A DNA stretch of 64,000 bases from DASSQJ01 sp963730165 (GCA_963730165.1 CAVSQS010000005.1:665620-729619), one strand, 5' to 3'. Shown: positions 17,587 to 25,799, numbered from the stretch's first letter. Numbers and translations are program-made. Notes: generated from the sequence alone by a model not told the origin.

Positions 17587-18777
17587 GTGCTGCCCCTGTC
17601 CGGTCTGCGGGTGCTGGACGTGTCGACCATCCTCGCCGGCCCCTTCTGTTGCCAACTCCTCGGCGACTTCGGGGCGGACGTGATCAAGGTGGAGCACCCA
17701 CGACTGGGCGACAGCATGCGAGGTCACGGGGAGCAGAAGGACGGGATCGGTCTCTGGTGGAAGGAGATCGCGCGGAACAAGAGAACCCTTGGACTGGACC
17801 TCAAGGCCGAGGACGGCGCGGAGATCTTCCGCCGCCTCGTGGCCGACGCGGATGTGTTGGTGGAGAACTTCCGGCCCGGGACGATGGAGCGGTGGGGGCT
17901 TGGCCCAGAGGTCCTCCACCAGATCAATCCGGGCCTGGTCGAAGTGCGACTGACCGGCTTCGGACAGCAGGGGCCCTACGCCAAGCGACCCGGTTTTGGG
18001 ACCCTGGCCGAGGCCATGAGTGGTTTCGCACATCTCACCGGCGAGCCCGAGGGACCGCCGACGCTTCCTGCGTTCGGTCTCGCGGACGGGATCTGCGGCC
18101 TGGCGGCGTGCAGCGCCGTGCTCATGGCCTTGAGGTACCGCGACCACGGCGACGGCCACGGCCAGGTGATCGACATGAGCATCCTGGAACCGATCATGCA
18201 CGTCGTGGGTCCCGGGCCGACCGTCTACCAACAGCTCGGCAAGGTCGAGCAGCGGCACGGGAACCGTTCCACGAACAACGCTCCTCGCAACACCTACCGA
18301 ACCCGGGACGGCTCCTGGGTGGCAGTGTCGAGCAGCGCGCAGAGCGTCGCCGAACGAGTGCTGCGCCTGGTCGGTCATCCGGAGGTGATCGAGCAACCCT
18401 GGTTCCGCTCCGGCAGGGGACGGGTCGAACACGTGGAAGAGCTCGACCGCTTCGTGGGGGACTGGATCGGGGAGCGCACCCGGGCCGAGGTCATGGCCGC
18501 GTTCGACGAGGCGGGGGCAGCGGTGGCGCCCGTCTACGATGCCAAGGACCTGGTGGAGGATCCGCACGTCACGGAGACCGAGATGCTGGTGACGGTAGAG
18601 GACGAGGACCTGGGCCCGTTGCTGATGCACAACGTCATGTGGCGGATGTCCGAGACCCCGGGGACGATCCGGTTCACCGGACGCGCACTCGGGGCGGACA
18701 CCGACCCCATCTTGGCGGAGCTCGGGTACTCGGCCGAACAGGTGCGCGCCTGGCGGGAGCAGGGAGTGGTGGCGTGA
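17587..18777 (+). CDS. CaiB/BaiF family (class III) CoA-transferase
   Basis: A 396-residue class III CoA-transferase that moves CoA between carboxylic acids. The N-terminus LPLSGLRVLDVSTILAGPF and the segment GADVIKVEHP are canonical. The catalytic aspartate is Asp167 in PAFGLADGICGL, the position that forms the aspartyl-CoA intermediate in formyl-CoA transferase. The start is GTG 17587 with GCGAGGTGA just upstream; TTG at 17563 is possible. It is first in a four-gene rightward operon and would activate the pathway acid to its CoA thioester. Confidence 0.9.
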   Translation: MLPLSGLRVLDVSTILAGPFCCQLLGDFGADVIKVEHPRLGDSMRGHGEQKDGIGLWWKEIARNKRTLGLDLKAEDGAEIFRRLVADADVLVENFRPGTMERWGLGPEVLHQINPGLVEVRLTGFGQQGPYAKRPGFGTLAEAMSGFAHLTGEPEGPPTLPAFGLADGICGLAACSAVLMALRYRDHGDGHGQVIDMSILEPIMHVVGPGPTVYQQLGKVEQRHGNRSTNNAPRNTYRTRDGSWVAVSSSAQSVAERVLRLVGHPEVIEQPWFRSGRGRVEHVEELDRFVGDWIGERTRAEVMAAFDEAGAAVAPVYDAKDLVEDPHVTETEMLVTVEDEDLGPLLMHNVMWRMSETPGTIRFTGRALGADTDPILAELGYSAEQVRAWREQGVVA

Positions 18778-19589
18778 GCGACGAATTGCTCGAGCTCGTC
18801 GGAAGAGGTCTGCGGATCATCGACCTCGGCAGGCCGATGTTCATCGGGATGCCACAGTCACCCAACCACCCCACGTTCTGGCACACCCTTCCCCGTCGTC
18901 ACGGGGACATGGTCCGTGCAGACGGCGGGTCGGCAGCCAACGATCTCCTGGTGACCGGAACCCACGTCGGCACACACATCGATGCCCTCGCGCACGTGTC
19001 GCAGGACGGCCTGTTGCACGGCGATGTGGATGCGAGCGAGGCGGCAGTGGGCGGGCGCTTCCTCGAGCACGGGGTCCACACGATCGACCCGATGATGCGG
19101 CGCGGGGTCCTGCTCGACGTGCCACGCGCACTGGGCATCGCCGAGTGCTCCCCGGGATACGAGATCACCCCCGACGACCTTGACCGCACTGTCAGGGCGC
19201 AGGGCACCGACCTCCGGCGGGGCGACGTCGTGCTGATCCGCAGCGGGTGGGGCAGGCGATTCGACGACGGCGCGGAGGCATACCTGGGCCGCGACTCCGG
19301 CGTTCCGGGCGTCGGCGAGGCCGGGGCGGAGTGGCTGGCCGCACACGAGGTGCACGCCGCCGGCGCGGACACCATCGCCTTCGAGCGGCTGGCGCCGGGT
19401 GGAGGGCACAGTCTGCTCCCCGCGCACCGAGTCCTTCTCGTCGAGGCCGGCATCTACATCATCGAGGCGCTGGACCTCGACGAGCTGGCCGCGTCAGAGA
19501 GCTTCGAGTTCACGTTCGTCCTCGCTCCCCTGCGCCTGGTCGGGGCGACCGGGTCGCCGGTCCGCCCGCTGGCGGTGACGCTGCGGTGA
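18774..19589 (+). CDS. Cyclase/kynurenine-formamidase-like metal-dependent hydrolase
   Basis: A 271-residue protein of the Cyclase family (PF04199), which includes KynB-type arylformamidases and isatin hydrolase. The metal-binding motif HxGTHxDxxxH is exact at His64-Gly66-Thr67-His68-Asp70-His74. RRGVLLDVPRA and RRGDVVLIRSGWGRRF are further family blocks. The predicted chemistry is hydrolysis of an amide, imide or lactam bond. The GTG start overlaps the CoA-transferase stop (GTGA) and the stop overlaps the next start in the same way, so the operon is tightly coupled. Confidence 0.88.
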   Translation: MSDELLELVGRGLRIIDLGRPMFIGMPQSPNHPTFWHTLPRRHGDMVRADGGSAANDLLVTGTHVGTHIDALAHVSQDGLLHGDVDASEAAVGGRFLEHGVHTIDPMMRRGVLLDVPRALGIAECSPGYEITPDDLDRTVRAQGTDLRRGDVVLIRSGWGRRFDDGAEAYLGRDSGVPGVGEAGAEWLAAHEVHAAGADTIAFERLAPGGGHSLLPAHRVLLVEAGIYIIEALDLDELAASESFEFTFVLAPLRLVGATGSPVRPLAVTLR

Positions 19590-21022
19590 GCGAGCCGACC
19601 CTCGCCCAGCAGATCGCGGCCTTCTCCACGTCCACCACCTTCGCGAGGCTGCCGGACGAGGTCGTCGACAGCGTCCGGAAGCGTGTGCTCGACGTTCTGG
19701 GCATCTGCGTGGCTGCCAGCGGGCTCGACACCAGCCGCGCCGCCCGAGACTTCGTGCTGGAGCAGGGCGGACACCCACAGGCACAGGCGGTCGGCGTCGC
19801 GCAACGGCTGCCGGCCACGCAGGCCGCCTTCGTCAACGGGGTGCTGGCCCACTCCCTCGACTACGACGACACCCACCTGCCGTCGGTGCTGCATCCGAGC
19901 GCGAGCGTGATACCTGCAGCACTGGCGGCCGCCCAGCTGCATCGCGCACGCGGCAGCGAAACCATCGCGGCCATCGCCTGCGGGCTGGAGACCTGCGTGC
20001 GCCTGGGAATGGCCGGGTACGACCGCGCCTCCGGCACCTCGGTGTACTTCGAGCACGGGCAGCACGCCACCTCCATCTGCGGAGCGATGGGTGCTGCCGT
20101 CGCTGCCGCCGTGCTCGGCGGCGCGACCGCCGATGACGTGACGCACACGCTCGGGGTGGCCGCCTCCCTCGCTTCGGGTGTGATCGAGGCGAACCGCACG
20201 GGGGGCACGGTGAAGCGGATGCACTGTGGGTGGGCGGCGCAGGCGGGAATCTCGGCGGCCGCCCTGGTTCGCCACGGCTTCACCGGCCCCCCCACGGTGC
20301 TCGAGGGCCGGTTCGGGTTCTTCGAGGCGTGGCTTCACGGACAGTTCGACCCCGACGTCGTGCGCGATGGTCTCGGTGAGAACTGGGAAGTCCCCGGCAT
20401 CTTCTTCAAGCCCTACCCGAGCAACCACTTCACTCACACGGTGGTCGACGCAGCGGCGGCGCTGCGCCGGCGCGGCGTCAGTCACCGGGACGTCGCTCAG
20501 GTCCGCGTCGGTGTCCCCTCCGCGATCGTGCGAACCATCGGGGAACCGCTGACGGTCAAGCAGAGACCGGAGACCGGCTACATGGCCCAGTTCAGTGGTC
20601 CCTATGCGGTGGCGGTCGGCCTCTTCGGCGGGGCCGGTCTGGGGGCTGGGCTCTCGGACTACACCGACGAGCTCGCCCAAGACCCGGAGCGGCGGGCGCT
20701 CATGGCAAAGGTCGAGGTGGTGGCCGACGAGCGCTGCGACCGCATCTTCCCCATGCAGTTCCCGGCCGTGCTCACCGTCCGGCTGACCAGTGGTGAGGTC
20801 CTGGTGGAGGAAGCACTCGCCAACCGTGGAGGCCCGGAGCGGCCCCTCGGCTATGACGAGCTGGCCGCGAAGTTCCGGGACAACTGCGCCGATGCGGTCG
20901 AACCCGCCGCGGCCGAGCGCGTGATGGACACCGCAGCACGCTTGGAGACTGTCGGGGACCTTGCCGAACTGCTCGACCCCCTGGTGTCGCTGGTACCCCA
21001 GCCCTCCGAGACCCAGCCCTGA
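19586..21022 (+). CDS. MmgE/PrpD family protein (copy 3)
   Basis: A 478-residue MmgE/PrpD protein closer to the classical family than copies 1 and 2. The active-site block reads HSLDYDDTHLPSVLHPSASVIPA at about residues 91-113, and further on GTVKRMHCGWAAQAGI, FKPYPSNHFTHTVVDAA and a basic-loop segment VKQRPETGYMAQFSGPYAVA are present. These correspond to the catalytic Asp/His/Lys positions of PrpD-type dehydratases and cis-aconitate decarboxylases. It sits in the rightward operon after the CoA-transferase and cyclase genes. Dehydration, decarboxylation or epimerisation of a di- or tricarboxylate are all possible. Confidence 0.88.
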   Translation: MSEPTLAQQIAAFSTSTTFARLPDEVVDSVRKRVLDVLGICVAASGLDTSRAARDFVLEQGGHPQAQAVGVAQRLPATQAAFVNGVLAHSLDYDDTHLPSVLHPSASVIPAALAAAQLHRARGSETIAAIACGLETCVRLGMAGYDRASGTSVYFEHGQHATSICGAMGAAVAAAVLGGATADDVTHTLGVAASLASGVIEANRTGGTVKRMHCGWAAQAGISAAALVRHGFTGPPTVLEGRFGFFEAWLHGQFDPDVVRDGLGENWEVPGIFFKPYPSNHFTHTVVDAAAALRRRGVSHRDVAQVRVGVPSAIVRTIGEPLTVKQRPETGYMAQFSGPYAVAVGLFGGAGLGAGLSDYTDELAQDPERRALMAKVEVVADERCDRIFPMQFPAVLTVRLTSGEVLVEEALANRGGPERPLGYDELAAKFRDNCADAVEPAAAERVMDTAARLETVGDLAELLDPLVSLVPQPSETQP

Positions 21023-21036
21023 GAGAGGAGACACGC

Positions 21037-22518
21037 GTGCCATCCCTGGACCTGCTTGTCAAGAACGTCAAGGTCGTCAGCCCACACTCGAGCGAGGTCG
21101 CTGATCTCGATATCGGCGTGGTGGACGGTCGGTTCAGCCGGCTGGCCCCGGACATTCCGGCCGAGGAGGCCACGGAGGTCGTCGACGGCCGGGGTCGGCT
21201 GGCCTTCCCCGGAGTAGTGGATGCCCATCAGCACTGGGGCATCTACAACCCGTTGGAGGATGACACCATCAGTGAGAGCCGGGCGTGCGCCCAAGGGGGC
21301 GTGACCACGGGGATCACGTACATGCGGACCGGCCAGTACTACCTCAACCGGGGCGGTCCCTACGAGGAGTTCTTCCCGGCCGTGCTGGAGGCCACCCAGG
21401 GCCGCGCATACGTGGACTACGGCTTCCACCTGGCACCCATGATGCGCAAGCACATCGAAGAGATCCCGATGCTGGTCGAACGGTTCGGAGTGACCAGCTT
21501 CAAGATCTTCATGTTCTACGGGGGCTTCGGGCTGCACGGCCTCTCCAGCGACCAGAGCGCCTTCCTCATGACCCCACCGGGTGAGTCGTACGACCTGGCC
21601 CACTTCGAGTTCGTCATGCGAGGGATCGAGGCAGCGCGCCAGCTCGAACACCTGCGTGACGTCGCGGACGACATCTCCCTGTCGCTGCACTGCGAGACGG
21701 CCGAGATCATGCGCGCCTACACCCAGATGGTGCAGGAGGAGGGGCGGCTGGAGGGGCTGGAGGCCTACAGCGCGGCGCGCCCTCCCCACTCCGAGGGGCT
21801 TGCCGTCAGCATCGCGTCGTACCTCGCGCACGAGACCGGACTGCCGAACATCAACCTGCTACACCTGTCCTCCCGCAAAGCGGTAGACGCCGCACTGCGG
21901 ATGTCAGAAGCCTTCCCGCACATCAACTTCCGCCGCGAGGTGACGATCGGACACCTCCTCGCCGACATCCACACAGCGAGCGGTCTCGGCGGCAAGGTGA
22001 ACCCGCCCCTGCGGCCGCGCGAGGACGTCGAAGCCCTCTGGGAGTACCTGCTGGACGGCAAGATCGACTGGGTGGTCAGCGACCACGCCTGCTGCCGGGA
22101 CGAGATGAAGTTCGGGTCCCCGCGAGAAGACGTCTTCGTCGCCAAGTCCGGCTTCGGTGGCACCGAGTACTTGCTGCCGGGGCTGGTGAGCGAAGGCAGC
22201 AGGCGCGGGCTCTCCTACCAGCGCGTGGCACAGCTGACGGCGTGGAACCCGGCTCAGCGGTACGGCCTGCACACTAAGGGCACGATCCGCGAGGGGTACG
22301 ACGCCGACTTCTGCCTGGTCGACCCCGATGCCAGCTGGACGGTCCGCGCGTCGGAGTCCGAGTCGAGCCAGGAGTACACCCCGTTCGAGGGCTTCGAGCT
22401 GAGCGCCCGGGTGACAGACACGTTCCTCCGCGGCCTGCGCATCCTCGAGTCCGGCAACGTGGTGGGTCAGCCGCGCGGGCAGTTCCTCCGTCGGCCCACT
22501 CGGCGTCAGGGCGACTGA
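21037..22518 (+). CDS. Dihydropyrimidinase/hydantoinase-like amidohydrolase
   Basis: A 493-residue binuclear-metal amidohydrolase of the hydantoinase/dihydropyrimidinase/allantoinase group. All ligands are in place: His64 and His66 (DAHQHWG), the lysine to be carboxylated Lys156 (TSFKIFMF), His218 (LHCE), His276 (LLHLSS) and Asp349 (SDHACC). This predicts ring opening of a cyclic amide, ureide or imide. The GTG start at 21037 has GAGAGGAG upstream. It is last in the rightward operon and overlaps the convergent CitE-like gene by 13 bases. The replacement of the usual SDHAP by SDHACC suggests a substrate different from uracil or hydantoin. Confidence 0.88.
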   Translation: MPSLDLLVKNVKVVSPHSSEVADLDIGVVDGRFSRLAPDIPAEEATEVVDGRGRLAFPGVVDAHQHWGIYNPLEDDTISESRACAQGGVTTGITYMRTGQYYLNRGGPYEEFFPAVLEATQGRAYVDYGFHLAPMMRKHIEEIPMLVERFGVTSFKIFMFYGGFGLHGLSSDQSAFLMTPPGESYDLAHFEFVMRGIEAARQLEHLRDVADDISLSLHCETAEIMRAYTQMVQEEGRLEGLEAYSAARPPHSEGLAVSIASYLAHETGLPNINLLHLSSRKAVDAALRMSEAFPHINFRREVTIGHLLADIHTASGLGGKVNPPLRPREDVEALWEYLLDGKIDWVVSDHACCRDEMKFGSPREDVFVAKSGFGGTEYLLPGLVSEGSRRGLSYQRVAQLTAWNPAQRYGLHTKGTIREGYDADFCLVDPDASWTVRASESESSQEYTPFEGFELSARVTDTFLRGLRILESGNVVGQPRGQFLRRPTRRQGD

Positions 22519-23414
22519 GCACCCGCGGACGGGTCGTCGTCTGCACCGTCGGCCCGGGTGAGCACCTCCCGGGCCGAGCGAACGACTGCCTCGTCCACCA
22601 TGCGACCGGCGTCGTCGACAAGGACACCAGCGCCCGAGGCCTCGCTGGCGGCGAACAGGTCGACCAGCCTGCGGGCGACCGCCACCTCCTCGGAGGTCGG
22701 GCTGAAGGCCGTGTTGATCACCGGTACCTGGGCCGGGTGGATCGCCGTACGGGACCGGTAGCCCATCCGCAGGAGCGCCTCGCTGGAGCTCCGCAGCGCC
22801 TCGAGGTCGGTGATGTCGGTGGCGGTGGGACCCATCGGGGCGTCGATTCCGGCGGCAGCGGAGGCCACGACGAGCTGCAGACGCAACGGCAGCAGCTCAA
22901 TGCGGTCCGGCGAGGGCCGCAGCCGCAGAGCGGCGGCGAGGTCTGCCTCACCGAGCCCGAGCCGCGCCACCCGCGGTCCGGCGGCGAGGTCGGGCAGAGC
23001 CAGCAGCCCGGCTGCGCTCTCCACCAGGCCGATCACGGCGAAGGTCCTGACGGGTAGCCCCAGGTCCTGCTCACGCCGTGCCAACAGCTGGTCGACGTCG
23101 GCGAGCAACTCGGGCTCGGCTTTGGGAAGCACGATCCCGCTCAACGGTGGAGTCACCACGGCAGTGATGTCCTCGCCGGGGGTGGTGCTGTTGATCCGCA
23201 CCCACAACTGGGGCGTCGGTGCCACCAGCGACGGGAGCCATGAGGCAAGGAGTTCTCGGGCAGCCGGCTTGGCCGAGACGGCGACGGCATCCTCGAGGTC
23301 GAGGATCAGCGCGTCGGCGCCGCGACTCGACGCTCCGGCCAGCCGCCGTTCCTGGTCCGCCGGCACATAGAGATACGAACGAGGAGGCGCCGACGATGAG
23401 CTGGGCACGACCAC
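22506..23414 (-). CDS. HpcH/HpaI-type CoA lyase (CitE-like)
   Basis: A 302-residue Mg-dependent TIM-barrel lyase of the citrate lyase beta/malyl-CoA lyase family. Visible motifs are RSYLYVPADQERRL, ALILDLEDAV (metal and substrate site), WVRIN, GIVLPKAE, LVESAAGLL and LGLGEADLAAAL. Related enzymes split malyl-CoA, citramalyl-CoA or citryl-CoA into acetyl-CoA or a longer acyl-CoA and an oxoacid. With the CoA-transferase of the opposite operon this would complete a CoA-thioester cleavage route. GTG 23414 is chosen; GTG 23408 is possible. A strong hairpin separates it from the tannase gene upstream. Confidence 0.85.
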   Translation of the reverse strand: MVVPSSSSAPPRSYLYVPADQERRLAGASSRGADALILDLEDAVAVSAKPAARELLASWLPSLVAPTPQLWVRINSTTPGEDITAVVTPPLSGIVLPKAEPELLADVDQLLARREQDLGLPVRTFAVIGLVESAAGLLALPDLAAGPRVARLGLGEADLAAALRLRPSPDRIELLPLRLQLVVASAAAGIDAPMGPTATDITDLEALRSSSEALLRMGYRSRTAIHPAQVPVINTAFSPTSEEVAVARRLVDLFAASEASGAGVLVDDAGRMVDEAVVRSAREVLTRADGADDDPSAGAQSP

Positions 23415-23451
23415 GAGCCTATCGGGCCTCGAGAAGCCGGACCGGAACAAC

Positions 23452-23498
23452 GCGAGCGGCTGGGCCGGCACCTTCCCGGTGATGGCCCAGCCGCTCGC
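23452..23498. terminator. Hairpin between the tannase-like and CitE-like genes
   Basis: A perfect 15-bp inverted repeat (GCGAGCGGCTGGGCC at 23452-23466 and its complement at 23484-23498) with a 17-base loop, immediately after the tannase-family stop in the direction of transcription. It could terminate or attenuate read-through into the lyase gene. No clear T-run follows. Confidence 0.55.
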
Positions 23499-23506
23499 TG
23501 ATTGTC

Positions 23507-25138
23507 TCAGCGCACGAGCACTGCCCGGCCGCGAGGACCCTCGACCGAAACGTAGCTGGACAGACTCTGCTGCGGCCCACCCACATAGTGAGCCTCGAGC
23601 GGGTAAGGGTAGATCGGGCGGCGCAGGGTGGGAATGCCCTGCATGTCCACCTTCTGGGCGACCAGACGCTGCGGGGCCTCACCGTGCTCCACCCAGCGAC
23701 TGATGGCGGTCAGCCAGTCGACCTGGTCGGGCCCGGGGCCGCCGGCGCAGTGGTACACACCGGGAAGGAAGTAGGTCCTGAACCAGGATTGAGTGGCGGT
23801 GAGCGACCCACCCTGTGCCTTCACCACGTCCTCGAAGTACTGGATCGTCCCCAGCGGTGTGATGAGCGGGTCGGCGAAGCCCTGCCACATGAGGAGCTTG
23901 CCCCCGCGCCGCTGGAACCCCTGCAGGTTCGTGGAGTCGGCGTTGTAGAGGTGATCCAGCGCGTGGAGCTTGCCCGCGTCCCTGTCGGGGTTGAAGTCGT
24001 AAAGGGAGTACGAGGGTCCCGGATCGTTCGGGAAGGCCAGGTAGCGCAGCACCTGTTCCGCGTACAGCCCCGAGCCGGACAGGGAGTTGTCGGTCCCGAT
24101 GTCGTAGCCGGGCCAGCTCGACTCGGACCCGACCGGCAGACCGCCGGGGTAGAGCTCACGACCGCTGGAGGTCCGGGGGCTGTCGTACCACTTGCGGACG
24201 ACGTCGACCTGCTGCGCCGTGAGGCACCCCGTGGTCTCACCGGGCTGACACCGCAACGTCTCGACGTTCAGAGGACACAGCCGAGGGTCGCCGACGATGC
24301 CGTCCGCGAGACCGTCGAGTGAATCGCACTGCGTCAGCACGGCATCGTGAACCGCGGCCGCGGCCGCCGCATCGAGGATCGCATGGTGCTGTGCGTCGCG
24401 GTTCTGCAGCTCACGCACGCCCTGGGACAGCGGCGCGAGCTCGTTCTGCCGGTTGGCCGGCGCACCCGCGACGATGCCGTCGAAGTCATCGGGGAACTGC
24501 TGGGCCTCAACGAGAGCCTGTCGTCCACCGGTGGAGCAGCCGACGAAGTACGAGAAGCTCGGGGTCCGGCCCTGCGACGCAGCCACGACCTGCTTCGCGG
24601 CCAGGGAGGTCAGGTGCTCGGAGAGCCTGCCCCAAGTCAGCTCGGGTGCGTAGTTGTCGTACCCGAAGGACCCATCGAGGACGCCGCCCGTGTGGCCGCC
24701 GTCGTCGGAGGCAACTGCATAGCCTGAGGCCAGTGGAGCGGCCGCGGCGCTGCCGCCCTCGGTCGGGATGCTGCCGCAGAAGCCGCCCCCACCCAACTGC
24801 AGGTAGCTCCCGTTCCAGCCCTCGAGGGGTACCTGAACCAGGAACTGAATCGTCGAGGTGCTGTGCTTGGCCTTCACGACGATCGACCCCAGCACTGCGC
24901 AGTGGGCCGGGACGCCGGTCGTCTCCGCCACAGACTGCGCAGAGACGACATGTGCGGGGTAACCGTCGACGGTGCGCAGCCCGTGCGAGACCAAGGACTC
25001 GCAGCTCGACGTGGCGGCGTTGGTCGTCGTTCCGGCGAGCGCCGGCGGGCCAATGGTGGTGATGCCCGCTACCAGGAACACGGTTGCGGCAAGAGATGCC
25101 ATTCGAGGTCTCCTGCTCAAGTGATTGAGTGTCAGCAT
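23507..25138 (-). CDS. Secreted tannase/feruloyl-esterase family hydrolase
   Basis: A 543-residue exported esterase of the tannase family (PF07519; also contains MHETase). The signal peptide has an Arg-Arg N-region and ends at PPALAG near residue 36. The catalytic triad is Ser202 (GCSTGG), Asp423 (FADPLIT) and His463 (VYHCAGG), with Cys201 and Cys464 placed to form the CS-D-HC disulfide. The Ca-binding loop of the lid domain, CDSLDGLADGIV, is at 271-282. ATG 25138 gives a proper signal peptide; ATG 25102 has a good ribosome site but no basic N-region. It would release a carboxylic acid from an ester outside the cell for the Liv-type importer. Confidence 0.9.
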   Translation of the reverse strand: MLTLNHLSRRPRMASLAATVFLVAGITTIGPPALAGTTTNAATSSCESLVSHGLRTVDGYPAHVVSAQSVAETTGVPAHCAVLGSIVVKAKHSTSTIQFLVQVPLEGWNGSYLQLGGGGFCGSIPTEGGSAAAAPLASGYAVASDDGGHTGGVLDGSFGYDNYAPELTWGRLSEHLTSLAAKQVVAASQGRTPSFSYFVGCSTGGRQALVEAQQFPDDFDGIVAGAPANRQNELAPLSQGVRELQNRDAQHHAILDAAAAAAVHDAVLTQCDSLDGLADGIVGDPRLCPLNVETLRCQPGETTGCLTAQQVDVVRKWYDSPRTSSGRELYPGGLPVGSESSWPGYDIGTDNSLSGSGLYAEQVLRYLAFPNDPGPSYSLYDFNPDRDAGKLHALDHLYNADSTNLQGFQRRGGKLLMWQGFADPLITPLGTIQYFEDVVKAQGGSLTATQSWFRTYFLPGVYHCAGGPGPDQVDWLTAISRWVEHGEAPQRLVAQKVDMQGIPTLRRPIYPYPLEAHYVGGPQQSLSSYVSVEGPRGRAVLVR

Positions 25139-25147
25139 GAGTACTCC

Positions 25148-25164
25148 GTTCCGTCCAGCGGGAC
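25148..25164. promoter_or_regulatory. Operator-like box 5, next to the tannase-like start
   Basis: GTTCC-GTCCAGC-GGGAC, one mismatch in the right arm, 5-7-5 spacing. It lies 10 bases upstream of the tannase-family ATG and matches box 4 at 13 of 17 positions. Confidence 0.5.
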
Positions 25165-25194
25165 ACCTGACCAGCGCAATGCCACCTTTGGACG

Positions 25195-25517
25195 CTAGAA
25201 CCGTCCCCCAGGGGTGTCAACGCTGCGAACATGACGTTTCGCTGAGAGGAACAGTGGGAGAAGTCGCCCGCCGAGGGCCGAGACCCGGTCGCGCATGTTC
25301 CCGAGGCCACCGCCCGTCGGGCGCGCGGGTGGCTCGAAGCCGGTCCCGTCGTCGCTGACCACCACCTCGAGGACCCCATCGGCGAGCGCGATGCGCACCA
25401 CGGCCTCGGTCGCCTCCGCGTGCTTGGCAGTGTTGGCGAGCGCCTCGCTGACGACGTAGAGCGCGACCGCCTCGGTGTCGGAGTCCAGCCGGGTCTGCCG
25501 CACCTCGGGGCCGGCGA
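25195..25517 (-). pseudogene. Sensor histidine kinase ATPase domain, C-terminal fragment
   Basis: The leftward frame holds the HATPase domain of a NarL/LiaS-type sensor kinase: N box ALYVVSEALANTAKHAEA, G1 VVSDDGTGF and G2 GGGLGNMRDRVSALGG, ending TPGGRF. Everything upstream (sensor and dimerisation domains) is missing, with the break near 25517. The last part, between GGRL and TPGGRF, is longer than usual and contains operator box 6, so this end was probably remodelled too. It marks the right border of the catabolic island. Confidence 0.7.
25236..25252. promoter_or_regulatory. Operator-like box 6
   Basis: GTTTC-GCTGAGA-GGAAC, both arms matching, 98 bases upstream of the tannase-family start and inside the kinase remnant. 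Boxes 5 and 6 are 88 bp apart, so this promoter also carries two boxes. Confidence 0.55.
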
Positions 25518-25533
25518 CCACCCGACGACGCGG

Positions 25534-25707
25534 ATGGCCCACACGGCGCACTCCCTGCCGAGGTGGGCGGTGTGGGTGTCCTACCTTGTCGCGGTGCTCT
25601 GCCTCACCGGCTTCTGGAACGGCGGTGCGACGTCCGCGGCCTTCGCGCTCTGGGTCGTCGGTGCCGCCAGGGGCATTCGGAACGCGTCTGCGCTCGTCGC
25701 CGCCTGA
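25534..25707 (+). CDS. Small membrane protein or C-terminal fragment of one
   Basis: A 57-residue frame beginning MAHTAHSLPRWAVWVSYL, with one or two hydrophobic segments (VSYLVAVLCLTGFW and SAAFALWVVGAARGI). No family is recognised. It starts right at the break of the kinase remnant, and the frame is open further upstream, so it may be the tail of a membrane protein cut at the same junction. A strong terminator follows. Confidence 0.35.
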   Translation: MAHTAHSLPRWAVWVSYLVAVLCLTGFWNGGATSAAFALWVVGAARGIRNASALVAA

Positions 25708-25730
25708 CTCGTCCGCGGCAGCGGACAGGG

Positions 25731-25764
25731 CGAGGCCCCGGCCGGTGGTCCGGCCGGGGCCTCG
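25731..25764. terminator. Strong bidirectional terminator hairpin
   Basis: A perfect 15-bp stem (CGAGGCCCCGGCCGG at 25731-25745 and its complement at 25750-25764) with a TGGT loop. It lies between the small plus-strand frame and the leftward two-TM protein gene and can serve both. Confidence 0.8.
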
Positions 25765-25799
25765 GTGCGGGAGCAGGGGTCCCGCGGCCTCGGTGGGTG

